Notes under the pieces: generated by a model | What the model saw: only the letters and a program-made list of their open reading frames with translations | What the model was told of the DNA's origin: nothing | Database searches by the model: none | Made by a program: the position numbers and the translations under genes | DNA from: an uncultured Pseudothermotoga sp. | Lineage (GTDB): Bacteria > Thermotogota > Thermotogae > Thermotogales > DSM-5069 | DNA length: 64,000 nt | Assembly (NCBI GenBank): GCA_937995655.1 | Contig: CALKJI010000010.1 | Span: 1 to 64,000, forward strand | Direction: 5' to 3' | In this document: in pieces, positions 27,458 to 37,172 of the stretch | How positions within the stretch are numbered: the stretch's first letter is position 1 | Layout: each line of letters opens with the position of its first letter

Positions 27458-28616
27458 GACGGTGTTAAAAATAGAGAATCTGAAAAAGCTGTTTCCGGCT
27501 GAAAGACGCATCTTCACCAGAACTAAGTATTTTGTTCATGCTGTGGATGATATCTCCATTGAAATAAAGAGGAAAGAATCACTCGCCTTAGTGGGAGAAT
27601 CCGGTTGTGGAAAGACTACAACAGGTAAGGTTCTTGTAGGTCTTGAAGAACCAACTGAGGGAAGGATTATCATTGAACAAGAGGACGTAACACCCCTTCT
27701 GTATGAAAATGAGTCTTCTGCGAAACGTTATGTGTTAGAAAATTATGTTGAAAGGTTCTCAAAGATGACAGACGAGCAATTGAAGAACTTAAAGGGTATA
27801 GACGGTATATATGCCGAGAGGTATTTGAAACTTTCCAAAGATGAAACAAAATTCATCTCTGAGCTTCTTGAAAATCGTAGGGTCAGAGTTTGGCAGCTTC
27901 GCAAACGTGTACAAATGATATTCCAAGATCCGTACGAATCACTCAATCCCAGAATGACAATCTTTGACATAGTCTCTGAGCCTCTCAATATTCATGAAAT
28001 AGGTAATTTGAAAGAGCGTGAGGATAAGGTCGCACAAATACTGATAGATGTGGGTTTAACTCCACCAGAGACTTTCATGTTCAGATTTCCTCATGAACTG
28101 TCAGGCGGGCAGAGACAAAGAGTTGCTATAGCGCGCGCGTTGATCCTCAATCCATCTTTTGTAGTGGCGGATGAACCTACCTCGATGCTCGATGTTTCCA
28201 TAAGAACCGGTGTGATGAAATTGATGATGAGACTTGCCGATGAACATAACATGAGTTACTTGTATATAACACACGATCTTGCCGTCGCAAGGTATATGAG
28301 TAACAGTATAGCGGTTATGTACCTGGGTAAGATAGTTGAGACAGGACCAACCGAAGAAGTCTTACAGAATCCACTCCATCCCTATACTAAAGCTCTATTG
28401 GCAGCAGTACCTATTCCTGATCCAGAGCAAAGAAGAGGTGAACCGAACATAAAGGGAAGTGTTCCTAAACCCATAAACCCGCCGAAACGTTGTAGATTCT
28501 TCGACAGGTGCCCATACGCAGTTGAATACTGCGAGAAAAACGATCATCCAAATCTAGTGGAGGTTTTACCGGGTCACAAGGTCGCTTGTTATGTTGTCGC
28601 TGGTGAAGCAAAATAA
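27447..28616 (+). CDS. ABC transporter ATP-binding protein (OppF-like) with internal insertion
   Basis: GESGCGKTTTGK, LSGGQRQR, VVADEPTSMLDV, C-terminal RCRFFDRCPYA. Confidence 0.93.
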   Translation: MNNETVLKIENLKKLFPAERRIFTRTKYFVHAVDDISIEIKRKESLALVGESGCGKTTTGKVLVGLEEPTEGRIIIEQEDVTPLLYENESSAKRYVLENYVERFSKMTDEQLKNLKGIDGIYAERYLKLSKDETKFISELLENRRVRVWQLRKRVQMIFQDPYESLNPRMTIFDIVSEPLNIHEIGNLKEREDKVAQILIDVGLTPPETFMFRFPHELSGGQRQRVAIARALILNPSFVVADEPTSMLDVSIRTGVMKLMMRLADEHNMSYLYITHDLAVARYMSNSIAVMYLGKIVETGPTEEVLQNPLHPYTKALLAAVPIPDPEQRRGEPNIKGSVPKPINPPKRCRFFDRCPYAVEYCEKNDHPNLVEVLPGHKVACYVVAGEAK

Positions 28617-29022
28617 AAAGATAAAACTGTTATTGTTTTCTTGCGTAGTCCTGGCAGTATTGAACTATACTGCCGGGGTCTTTGTTTATCGCACTTACAT
28701 CCAAAAACTCTCCCAGGCGTCGGTTGGTTGCCAAATATTCTTAGTGGATGGATCTTTCAAGGGAGAAGTAAGTATAAGATCTCCCAAAGGTCTGACGATT
28801 ATTCCCATAGATTATCAGATTTATTTTTATGATAAACGAGGCAATACACTACAGCTCATAGCCGATTCGTTGGACGGTCAGCTCCATGCAACCTTTGATA
28901 CACCTGTGAGAGAGAAAATTTTGTCTACACAATGGCATGTGGAAGGATATTCGAATGTCAAAATCAAATGGCTCTGGCTCACAATGAATTTGACCATGCC
29001 AATAGAGGTGGTGGTCAAATGA
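28591..29022 (+). CDS. Hypothetical protein with N-terminal membrane anchor
   Basis: 143 aa; single N-terminal TM; overlaps oppF-like end; family not recognised. Confidence 0.6.
   Translation: MLSLVKQNKKIKLLLFSCVVLAVLNYTAGVFVYRTYIQKLSQASVGCQIFLVDGSFKGEVSIRSPKGLTIIPIDYQIYFYDKRGNTLQLIADSLDGQLHATFDTPVREKILSTQWHVEGYSNVKIKWLWLTMNLTMPIEVVVK
28650..28677 (+). other. Terminator-like hairpin just after the oppF-like stop, inside the next ORF
   Basis: CCTGGCAGTAT-TGAACT-ATACTGCCGGG, 11-bp stem with one G.U, then TCTTTGTTT. Confidence 0.6.
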
Positions 29023-29378
29023 GAAAGATCATTTTGTTTTTCATTTTGATGAGTTTTATCTATCATGCCGTTGTTTTTGAATTGATTCTTGGAAGGTTTT
29101 CACCATTACCTTCTTACATACTCTGGGTGATCGTTGGTGTAATTTCTTGGGTTCTTGGCCTGTCTGTACAGTCTTTTTCCAGAACTTTGTTCATCATAAT
29201 AGGTTCTTTCATTGTAGCTGGAATCGTCAGTTACTTTCTTATGAGTTATTACATCAAAGAAAGTGTAACTGACTTGGTTCAGATGGTCACTCTGAAGATG
29301 ATATCGATCTCTCTTCTAACTATCTTTGTGCTCAGTAGTGTCTGTGCTCTCTTTGGTTACATGTTCAGATCTAGATAA
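29019..29378 (+). CDS. Hypothetical membrane protein
   Basis: ATG 29019 after GGTGG; MRKIILFFILMSFIYHAVVFELIL..., about four TMs (ORF open from 28932). Confidence 0.6.
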   Translation: MRKIILFFILMSFIYHAVVFELILGRFSPLPSYILWVIVGVISWVLGLSVQSFSRTLFIIIGSFIVAGIVSYFLMSYYIKESVTDLVQMVTLKMISISLLTIFVLSSVCALFGYMFRSR

Positions 29379-29924
29379 TAAAAGAAGACCCGCTGAGTTG
29401 TTCATTATATGACTGATTATTCCACAGAAAAGACTTTGTGTGTTCATCACAGAATAGGCAAATATGTACCCCACGATAAATCTGTAAACGAAGTTGAAAA
29501 GCGATAATCTCTCCATCTTGCTGATAGCATTCACCAGATGAATACAAGAGAAGATTAGTGCGTTTAGGAAAATGTTCGGTAAAAAAGATAGTATCACACC
29601 TCTAAAGATGATTTCTTCTGAGATCGGAAGCAAGATGCCAATGAGAATAATCTCAGTGGATGATATCTTTTTGTAAAACCTGATTTGTTCTGCGCCAAGA
29701 AAACGACCTAAGAAAACCATTAGAGCAAAGGCAAAAAGAAAAGGTACAAACCCTTTGAACTGAACCTTGAATGTGTAAGGTACTCTTAGAAAGATAAAGA
29801 GGATGATTGAATAAGAAAGTTGACAGAGGGTGACGAATAATAGCTTGTTCCCTCTGAGCAACTTTGAAAGATTTTGCAGTATCAGCATTCCAGACAGAAT
29901 TATCAGGATAATTAATAATACCAA
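29316..29924 (-). CDS. CPBP family intramembrane metalloprotease (CAAX protease-like)
   Basis: SEEIIFRGVILSFL, FSCIHLVNA, GIISHIMNN motifs. Confidence 0.85.
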   Translation of the reverse strand: MVLLIILIILSGMLILQNLSKLLRGNKLLFVTLCQLSYSIILFIFLRVPYTFKVQFKGFVPFLFAFALMVFLGRFLGAEQIRFYKKISSTEIILIGILLPISEEIIFRGVILSFLPNIFLNALIFSCIHLVNAISKMERLSLFNFVYRFIVGYIFAYSVMNTQSLFCGIISHIMNNSAGLLLLSRSEHVTKESTDTTEHKDS

Positions 29925-29935
29925 AGTTGGACCTC

Positions 29936-31726
29936 CTACCTTGATACCCTTTCCAAGAGATTTTTAAGATATGAGTTACAGACACCACAGCCGTGGCATT
30001 GATTCCATCGACAATCTGAAGTTGTTATGGCTTGCAGAGCCTTATGGTATTCTTGTATCAGAAAATTCTTACTCACGCCCACATCGATGTGGTCCCATGA
30101 AAGATCTTCATCGATCTTTCTTTCTCCCAGATAATGGCTCAAATCGATCTGTGATTTTTCCATGGCGTCCTTCCATAGATTAAAATTGAAAACATTTTCC
30201 CAGTTATCAAATAGCGAACCACTTTCGAATGCCTTCAAAACAACCTCAAAGACCTTTCTGTCACCTCTTGAGAGCAGACCTTCAATCAAACTCATATATG
30301 GATCGTGAAAGTTGATGTTTGCAATATCTTTGGCTTGCAAAATGATTTTCTGTGCGTGAGTCAAATAATCGATAGGTCTTTGTTCGCAAAATTGAAAGGG
30401 TGTGTGTGCTTTTGGAATGAAATTTGCCACTGAAAGGACGATCTTTTTGAATCCTACCTTGCGAGCAACTCTTGCCATCTGTAAAATTCCAATGAGGTCT
30501 TCATCGGTCTCTGTAGGCAAACCAACCATAAAATAGAGTTTTACTCTGTTCCACCCAGCCCTTTTCGCCGCCTCGAGGGTATTGATGTAATCTTCTTCTG
30601 TCACATTCTTGTTTATAACATTTCTGAGTCTTTGAGTACCGGCCTCTGGTGCAAATGTTAAACCCGTTCTACGTATTGTACTCACCGCCTCGGCAATAGA
30701 CAAGCCAAAGCTGTCCAGACGTGTCGAGGGTATGGATAGCGAGACTCCAAGACTCGCAGTTTTTTCTCTGAGGTTCTGTAAAATCTTGTCTATTGTACTA
30801 TGATCGGCTGTAGACAAAGACAGAAGGGCAAGTTCTTCGTAACCAGTACATAAAAGTGATGAAATTGATTCATCGAGTATATTTTCAGAGTATTTTTCTC
30901 GAACGGGTCTGTATATGATTCCGGCTTGACAAAATCTGCATCCTCTGGTACAACCACGCATGACTTCTATCACTATTCTGTCATGAATCAGTTGGCTGTT
31001 CGGTATTATTCTTTGATCGGGTACCTTAACATTGTTTAGATCTCTTGTAATCCTTCGTTTTATCTTCTTTGGAGCCCAATCGGAGATTGGCTTAGGTGGT
31101 GTAGTTGGTTGATAAAATATTGGTACGTAGATCCCTTCTATTTGAGAAAGAGCCCTCAGCCTCTGCTCTCTTTTCATTCCTTTTGTTTCCATTAAACTAC
31201 CTACTATTTCGAGAATGACTTCTTCTCCATCGCCTATGACAAATGCATCAAAGACCTCCGCAAGGACTTCGGGGTTTGTCGCACAAGGACCTCCGGCAAT
31301 GACTAACGGATCATCATCTGTACGCTGATGGGAATAGATCGGTATCCCGGCAAGATCAAGCGCACAGAGGACATTTGTATAGGAGAGTTCATACTGAAGA
31401 GAGATGCCGATCAAATCGAGTTTTTTCAAAGGGGTTTTTGATTCCAGCGTGAAAAGTTCGATCTTTTTTTGCTTCATCAATTTCATCATATCTTTCCACG
31501 GTAGGAAGACTCTTTCAGCCCACACTTGTGGTAAATTGTTCAGTACATGGTAGATGATCAATAGACCAAGATTTGACATTCCCACTTCGTAAAGATCTGG
31601 GAAGATTAGGCCAACTCTGATCTTTACTTGTGATGGATCTTTGACAACTTGATTGAGTTCTCCACCGATGTATCTGGAAGGTTTTTCCACTTTGTCAAGA
31701 TTTTCGTTTAGAAACTGTAAGATCAT
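29936..31726 (-). CDS. TIGR03960-type B12-binding-like radical SAM protein
   Basis: RYIGGELNQVVKDPSQVKIRVGLIFPDLYEVGMSNLG; EVMRGCTRGCRFCQAGIIYRPVRE radical SAM Cys motif. Confidence 0.9.
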   Translation of the reverse strand: MILQFLNENLDKVEKPSRYIGGELNQVVKDPSQVKIRVGLIFPDLYEVGMSNLGLLIIYHVLNNLPQVWAERVFLPWKDMMKLMKQKKIELFTLESKTPLKKLDLIGISLQYELSYTNVLCALDLAGIPIYSHQRTDDDPLVIAGGPCATNPEVLAEVFDAFVIGDGEEVILEIVGSLMETKGMKREQRLRALSQIEGIYVPIFYQPTTPPKPISDWAPKKIKRRITRDLNNVKVPDQRIIPNSQLIHDRIVIEVMRGCTRGCRFCQAGIIYRPVREKYSENILDESISSLLCTGYEELALLSLSTADHSTIDKILQNLREKTASLGVSLSIPSTRLDSFGLSIAEAVSTIRRTGLTFAPEAGTQRLRNVINKNVTEEDYINTLEAAKRAGWNRVKLYFMVGLPTETDEDLIGILQMARVARKVGFKKIVLSVANFIPKAHTPFQFCEQRPIDYLTHAQKIILQAKDIANINFHDPYMSLIEGLLSRGDRKVFEVVLKAFESGSLFDNWENVFNFNLWKDAMEKSQIDLSHYLGERKIDEDLSWDHIDVGVSKNFLIQEYHKALQAITTSDCRWNQCHGCGVCNSYLKNLLERVSR

Positions 31727-33381
31727 TTTGCTTTCTCCTCTAAAAGAAATTCAAAAATCTTTCTTGCCATTGGTGCAGCTGCTTCTCCTCCACCACCCGC
31801 ATTTTCAAGCATGACCAGTACAATGAACTTTGGAGAGTTAACAGGTGAGAATGCAGCAAACCAAGAATGCGATCTTTCACCTTTTCTTCCAGTTTCAGCA
31901 GTACCTGTCTTGCCTGCAACATCGATACGAAAGCCCTTGAATGACTGATAGGCGGTTCCTTCTTCAGCTGGATTACCATTCGATTTGACCACTTCTCTTA
32001 ATGAATCTTTCAGGAAGCTGAGGGTGCTTTGTTTCAAGGAGATCTTGTACAGGATCTTTTTCTCATATTCGAAGATTTTTCTGCCTTGTTGGTTTTTGAT
32101 GTGGTCTAAAAGATGAGGACTATAACAAGTTCCATCGTTTGCAATAGCATTGAAGAAGGTTAGAACTTCTATCGGAGTGAGGGTGATGAAACTTTGCCCT
32201 ATTCCACAGAGTATCGTGTCACCTGGATACCAAGACTCTTTGTAGACATTATATTTCCAGTTTGGATCTGGATATAGTCCCTTACGCTCGCCTGGTAGAT
32301 CTATTCCAGTCAATTGGTCGATCATGAAAAGATTCGCGTACTGCTTCATTCTCTCGATGCCGAGTTCTAAGGCCAGATTGTAGAAAAACACATTACACGA
32401 GACCTTAAGGGCTTTCTTCAAGTCAGTTACACCGTGACCAGATACATACCAATCTCGGTACAATCCCAAAGGTCGACCAGAACTTCCAATGTACTCGAAG
32501 TAGCCTTTACAATCGATGGTTCTTTTCAGGTCGGTTTCTCCTTCAAGGTATGCAATAGCATAGAGTGGTTTCAAAATAGACCCAGGTGGATAGGATGCAC
32601 CAATGGCTCTGTTCAGAAGCGGACTTTTGGGATCGTTTGAAATCTCCAACCATTGTCTTTTGTCGATGCTGAGAAAGATGTTTGGATCAAAACTTGGATA
32701 AGAAGCCATAGCGAGGATCGAACCTTCCCCTGCTGACTGAATGATGATAGTACCGGCATGATTGGAAGTGCTCAAAAGCTTTTGAACATACTCTTGGAGT
32801 TTTGAGTCTATCGTTAATACAACATCGTTGCCCGCGATCGGTACTGCCTGCAGGAACCTCCCAGTAATTCCACCTGTTACCGAAATACTTACCAGTTCAT
32901 AACCGTCTTGACCTTTTAAATATGAGTTGTATTGTTTCTCTATTCCTGAGATTCCATTTCTATCGGCAGAAATATATCCAACAACATGTGGCGCCAAGCT
33001 ACTATAACGTCTCATGTATCTTCTAAAAACGAGAACTCCTGATCTTTCAAGTCTTATTGCTTCGGCCTCGGTGACTTGCACCTCTTCACCCAGTATTAAC
33101 CTCAACTTTCTTTCTTGGCCCAGTATGTCACCAACCTTTTCAACATCCATAGAACCCGTTGATCTTGCTACAAGGATTTCTTCATCCCAAGCGAGTACTA
33201 CACCGTCTTTTGTCAATATTCTGCCTCGAGGCGCATCGATTCTCCTTACATACACTTTCAGTGATTCCACATAATCAAGATGTGACTTGTGCTGAACAAC
33301 TTGAAGAATGAATGCTCTGATCAGCAGAACACAGAAAGGAACTGTCATCATGATATAAACAACCACTTTAAGCCTCTTCAA
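31723..33381 (-). CDS. mrdA: Penicillin-binding protein 2 (peptidoglycan transpeptidase)
   Basis: PPGSILKPLYA (SxxK), SCN, AGKTGTAE. Confidence 0.92.
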   Translation of the reverse strand: MKRLKVVVYIMMTVPFCVLLIRAFILQVVQHKSHLDYVESLKVYVRRIDAPRGRILTKDGVVLAWDEEILVARSTGSMDVEKVGDILGQERKLRLILGEEVQVTEAEAIRLERSGVLVFRRYMRRYSSLAPHVVGYISADRNGISGIEKQYNSYLKGQDGYELVSISVTGGITGRFLQAVPIAGNDVVLTIDSKLQEYVQKLLSTSNHAGTIIIQSAGEGSILAMASYPSFDPNIFLSIDKRQWLEISNDPKSPLLNRAIGASYPPGSILKPLYAIAYLEGETDLKRTIDCKGYFEYIGSSGRPLGLYRDWYVSGHGVTDLKKALKVSCNVFFYNLALELGIERMKQYANLFMIDQLTGIDLPGERKGLYPDPNWKYNVYKESWYPGDTILCGIGQSFITLTPIEVLTFFNAIANDGTCYSPHLLDHIKNQQGRKIFEYEKKILYKISLKQSTLSFLKDSLREVVKSNGNPAEEGTAYQSFKGFRIDVAGKTGTAETGRKGERSHSWFAAFSPVNSPKFIVLVMLENAGGGGEAAAPMARKIFEFLLEEKAK

Positions 33382-33772
33382 TTTTGATCCTCCAAGTTAA
33401 GAGCGACAGAATCATCATAATCACTGACATAACCCAGAAAGAACCTTCAACAATCAGTAGAGCGGAAACAGTTATATTGTAGAGTAAAAAAGGAAAAAAT
33501 GGCTTTATAAAATACTCCCTTGTTACAACAAAAACGACATAGGCTGCAAAAATCAACAGGTGTACAAAGCTGATGCTGCCAAAGCACAGTGCAGAATGAA
33601 TTATTAAGACAGACATAACTCTCAAAATGCTTAAAGTTCCTGAGAATTTGAGGTACTCAACAGCAAGATAAGGTATGAGCAAAGAAAACAAATCAAAATA
33701 AGCACCATCAATTGATAGAACCACTATACCAAAGATGTATATCCCAATTTTCCGCCAAAGGGTATTATTCAC
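33368..33772 (-). CDS. MreD-like membrane protein
   Basis: 134 aa multi-TM directly upstream of and overlapping the PBP2 gene. Confidence 0.5.
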   Translation of the reverse strand: MNNTLWRKIGIYIFGIVVLSIDGAYFDLFSLLIPYLAVEYLKFSGTLSILRVMSVLIIHSALCFGSISFVHLLIFAAYVVFVVTREYFIKPFFPFLLYNITVSALLIVEGSFWVMSVIMMILSLLTWRIKIEEA

Positions 33773-33798
33773 TTCAATTCACCTGTTTAGATTATATT

Positions 33799-34776
33799 TC
33801 AATATTCTTGTTCAGGATCGACAAGGTTGATTATTTCACCGGTTTTTAAAAACTTTTCTAATATATTAAATGTTTCGTTCATGAGCCCAATACTTCCCTG
33901 TTCTGTATAGCCCCCAACATGGGGTGAAAAGACAACGTTTTTAAGTGTGTTGAATGGGTATCGACTCGGCAATGTAGCCTCATCGTGGCTTTTGGGATAT
34001 ATATACCAAGTGTCTATAGCAGCGCCTGCAAGAGTTTTATCTTTGACGACTTCAAAAAGCGCTTTTTCATCAATTATTTCTCCCCTGGATACATTTATTA
34101 AGTATTTTCCTTTCATTCTGTGCAATCTTTGGGCGTCAAAGAGGTTTTTGGTTTCTTTGGTCAAAGGAAGGGTTAAAAAGATGACATCGCTAATTTGAAT
34201 TGCCCAATCTAAGTCTGAGGTTATCTTTGAATGCTCTTTGGGAGCCGATCTTTTGACACCTATGATTTCACAGTTGAAAGGTTGAAGCAGTTTGGAAAGT
34301 TCCTCACCTATATGCCCCATTCCTACGATGCAAACCCTTCTATTTCTGAGTGAGTGCCAGTGATCTTCCTCGGGTGAGCCAACCGAATAACCATGCCAAA
34401 CACCGTGTCTAAGATCGTGATCGAATTCGACAATTCTTCCAAGGAGTGACAGTGCTAAAGCCAAAGCTCTTTCGGCAACAACAGATGCGTTGGCGTGACA
34501 GTTACTAACCATTATTTTTCTTTTTCTTATTGTCTCCCAATCGAGTGCGTTCACACCTGCCATGGGTACAATTATGAGCTTGAGATTTGAAGATTCAATT
34601 TCTTCTTTAGAAAGTCTTCCTGTAACAATGACATCGGCGTCTTTTATGAACGAACGAGGTGAAGAATTTGAAAAGTAACCTTCAAAACGAACATTTTCAT
34701 AACGGTTTTTCAATTCTTCTATTTTCGTCAACCATTTGTCGTTAGTCCTGTTCAAAAAGAGCACTAACAAGTTCAT
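33799..34776 (-). CDS. D-isomer specific 2-hydroxyacid dehydrogenase
   Basis: VCIVGMGHIGEELSKLL, LINVSRGEIIDEKAL, SPHVGGYT; internal ATG about 34776 preferred over 34809. Confidence 0.88.
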   Translation of the reverse strand: MNLLVLFLNRTNDKWLTKIEELKNRYENVRFEGYFSNSSPRSFIKDADVIVTGRLSKEEIESSNLKLIIVPMAGVNALDWETIRKRKIMVSNCHANASVVAERALALALSLLGRIVEFDHDLRHGVWHGYSVGSPEEDHWHSLRNRRVCIVGMGHIGEELSKLLQPFNCEIIGVKRSAPKEHSKITSDLDWAIQISDVIFLTLPLTKETKNLFDAQRLHRMKGKYLINVSRGEIIDEKALFEVVKDKTLAGAAIDTWYIYPKSHDEATLPSRYPFNTLKNVVFSPHVGGYTEQGSIGLMNETFNILEKFLKTGEIINLVDPEQEY

Positions 34777-34783
34777 CAACCTC

Positions 34784-35629
34784 CTAATAAAGGTGTAGAA
34801 CCATCTCAAGCTGCGTCAAAACCTTTTCAAACCCATTTTCAATAGCAGCTTTGTACAATGGATCATCCTCGGGAACATTTGCAATTGAACATATATTCTT
34901 GTTTTCAACATCACATACGTAGTTGACAGCTTCTCCAAGTAATGGAATGTATGATTCTTTGTTCCTCGTTGGCGCACAATCAACAATGAATGCATTTGCC
35001 TGAGTAGAACCCCAAACGACATATCCTTGATCTTTTGGCAAATTTGTCCTTGCCATTTTGTACCTGCTACTTGCCAGTAGCAAAGTTGCCGGTTCACGTT
35101 GCCAGTTAGGGTGTCTTGAGAGATTAATCATTGCCTCAACAGCAGACTGGTGTATCCATCTTGGATCGGCTTTGAAAAAAGTAACTTTTTTAACGGGTGT
35201 TGGATTTTCCTTTATTAAAGAAAAAAGTCTTCTGCTGGTTCTGAAACCGTTTTTTTCATAAAATCGAATTGCCCTCGCCTCAGTTTCTAGAACTTCTAAT
35301 ACCACGGTCTCAGCTTTCTTCCACCTGAGCGCTTCAAGAGCATGTTCCAATATTCTGTAGGCAAGACCACTGCCCCGTTCTTCCTTTATAACTCCCATCG
35401 AATCTATTCTTCCTTTGTTTTTTCTCAAACAACATACGATGAATCCAACTGGTTTGTCATTCTTGAGAAACACGAAAGAATCAGCAAGGGAAACAGAGTT
35501 CTCACGAGCGTCGAGATTGAAACTCAGAGTATCCCAGTTGATCGGTATAGGGTAATCACTGAAGACTTCGTTGACAAGGTCAAGAAATCGTACAACAGGA
35601 AACTCCGCCAGCAACTTGACGGATTCCAT
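34784..35629 (-). CDS. GNAT family N-acetyltransferase
   Basis: VIKEERGSGLAYRILEHALEAL acetyl-CoA loop, FYEKNGFRTSRR. Confidence 0.8.
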   Translation of the reverse strand: MESVKLLAEFPVVRFLDLVNEVFSDYPIPINWDTLSFNLDARENSVSLADSFVFLKNDKPVGFIVCCLRKNKGRIDSMGVIKEERGSGLAYRILEHALEALRWKKAETVVLEVLETEARAIRFYEKNGFRTSRRLFSLIKENPTPVKKVTFFKADPRWIHQSAVEAMINLSRHPNWQREPATLLLASSRYKMARTNLPKDQGYVVWGSTQANAFIVDCAPTRNKESYIPLLGEAVNYVCDVENKNICSIANVPEDDPLYKAAIENGFEKVLTQLEMVLHLY

Positions 35630-35643
35630 TTGACCACCACCTA

Positions 35644-36054
35644 TCAGATAGAGATGTTTAGATGATTATCTTTATCTTGCTTCGGCATATTGCTTGCAGA
35701 TTTCATTGCTATTCTCCAGGCATCTAATAATTCTTCAAAATAACCCAAAACTTCATCTATTTTTTGTACATCCTTCTTTACTGTGGCTTCTATCAAGGTT
35801 CTGTACATATAACTGTACAGTGATCTCAACCCTTTGGCAATCTCGCCGCCCTTTTCAATGTCAAGTGAGATGTTCAGTTCTGTGACTATGTCTTGGGTTC
35901 TCTTTATCTTTTCATTTGTAGTGATGTAATCATTTTTGTTCAAGGCGTCCTTTGCGTCTTTGAGAAGCTCCACGGCTTTCTCGTACATCATTTCAATCAA
36001 TTTTGCGGGGCTGGCTGTTTTTACTGCATTTTCTATGTAGTAATTCTTCATCAT
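35644..36054 (-). CDS. fliS: Flagellar export chaperone FliS
   Basis: YYIENAVKTASPAKLIEMMYEKAVELL; LDIEKGGEIAKGLRSLYSYMYRTLIEA. Confidence 0.92.
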   Translation of the reverse strand: MMKNYYIENAVKTASPAKLIEMMYEKAVELLKDAKDALNKNDYITTNEKIKRTQDIVTELNISLDIEKGGEIAKGLRSLYSYMYRTLIEATVKKDVQKIDEVLGYFEELLDAWRIAMKSASNMPKQDKDNHLNISI

Positions 36055-36632
36055 TATGAATGCACCTCCCTTATCTTAGAGAGTGCCAATTCGAAAAAAT
36101 CTTGATAGGATCTCATTACCAGGGGAAGATCATTTTCAACAGAGTTTGCTATCTCTGAGATATCTTGACTTTCGAGCGCACCAAGAAACTTTCTCAGTCT
36201 AACGAGTATGCTCGATGTATCAATGCCGGGTAACTCTATTATCCTGTAGATACTCTGCCTCAGAGTATCAAGCGCCGATATACTTTCTGAAAGGCTTTCT
36301 ATATCTTTGAAAGATTTTGATTGACCTGATCTGAGTGAGTTCGCAACACTTGGTAGCAACTCTATAGTGGTTTTTATATAGTCTATGACACCCGGTAAGA
36401 TTTCGCCAAGGTACTCGATTGGTGTGACAAATTCCATAATAATCTCTGTGTTTTCTTCAAGTAGAGACTCTCTCAGCTCGGAAACCCTCTGGGCTGGGAC
36501 TTGAATGTTGTTGATTCTCAAAGATTTGAGCACCTTATCCTTTGGGCATATTTGATCGTATAATCTGCCGAAGGTTACAAAATCTTTCACCTGAAAATTC
36601 ATTCGATCTCCATTCAGTACCACTGTGATCAT
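36054..36632 (-). CDS. Hypothetical protein with beta-grasp-like N-terminus, next to fliS
   Basis: 192 aa; MITVVLNGDRMNFQVKDFVTFGRLYD... then helical C-terminus. Confidence 0.6.
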   Translation of the reverse strand: MITVVLNGDRMNFQVKDFVTFGRLYDQICPKDKVLKSLRINNIQVPAQRVSELRESLLEENTEIIMEFVTPIEYLGEILPGVIDYIKTTIELLPSVANSLRSGQSKSFKDIESLSESISALDTLRQSIYRIIELPGIDTSSILVRLRKFLGALESQDISEIANSVENDLPLVMRSYQDFFELALSKIREVHS

Positions 36633-37172
36633 TCAAATCACTCCCTTTTCCCTTGCTAGGAAAAGCAAAGACAAGGTCTTAGCATCAATGATTTCACCAT
36701 TCAAGCACTTATTTAGAACTTCTTGTGGCCTTAGTATCTCTACCTTTAACAGTTCGTCCTGGTCGAGATTCTGGACGGTTTTTATGAGGTCCATGGCTAC
36801 GTACAAGTAGATTTTCTCGTTAGAGAAGCCTGGTGTTGTAAAAATATATCCTATGTATTCAATTCTCTGGGCTTTGTATCCAGTCTCTTCTTCGAGTTCT
36901 CTTAGAGCGCATTCCTTTGGTGATTCATTCTCATCGAGCTTACCAGCTGGAACTTCGAGGAGCTCAACACCGACAGGATATCTGAATTGTTTTACCAATA
37001 TAAGATCTCCATTCGCTAAAATAGGTAACACTGCCACAGCACCGGGGTGAAAGACTACCTCTCGAGTTGATTTGTTCCCATTTTGTAAAAGAACTTGGTC
37101 AATTTTGACTGTTAAAATCTTACCTTTGAAGATTTGCTGGCTCTCTAATAATTTTTCGGCCAAAATACTCAC
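36633..37172 (-). CDS. nudF: NUDIX hydrolase, ADP-ribose pyrophosphatase-like
   Basis: GKLDENESPKECALRELEEETGY Nudix box. Confidence 0.88.
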   Translation of the reverse strand: MSILAEKLLESQQIFKGKILTVKIDQVLLQNGNKSTREVVFHPGAVAVLPILANGDLILVKQFRYPVGVELLEVPAGKLDENESPKECALRELEEETGYKAQRIEYIGYIFTTPGFSNEKIYLYVAMDLIKTVQNLDQDELLKVEILRPQEVLNKCLNGEIIDAKTLSLLFLAREKGVI

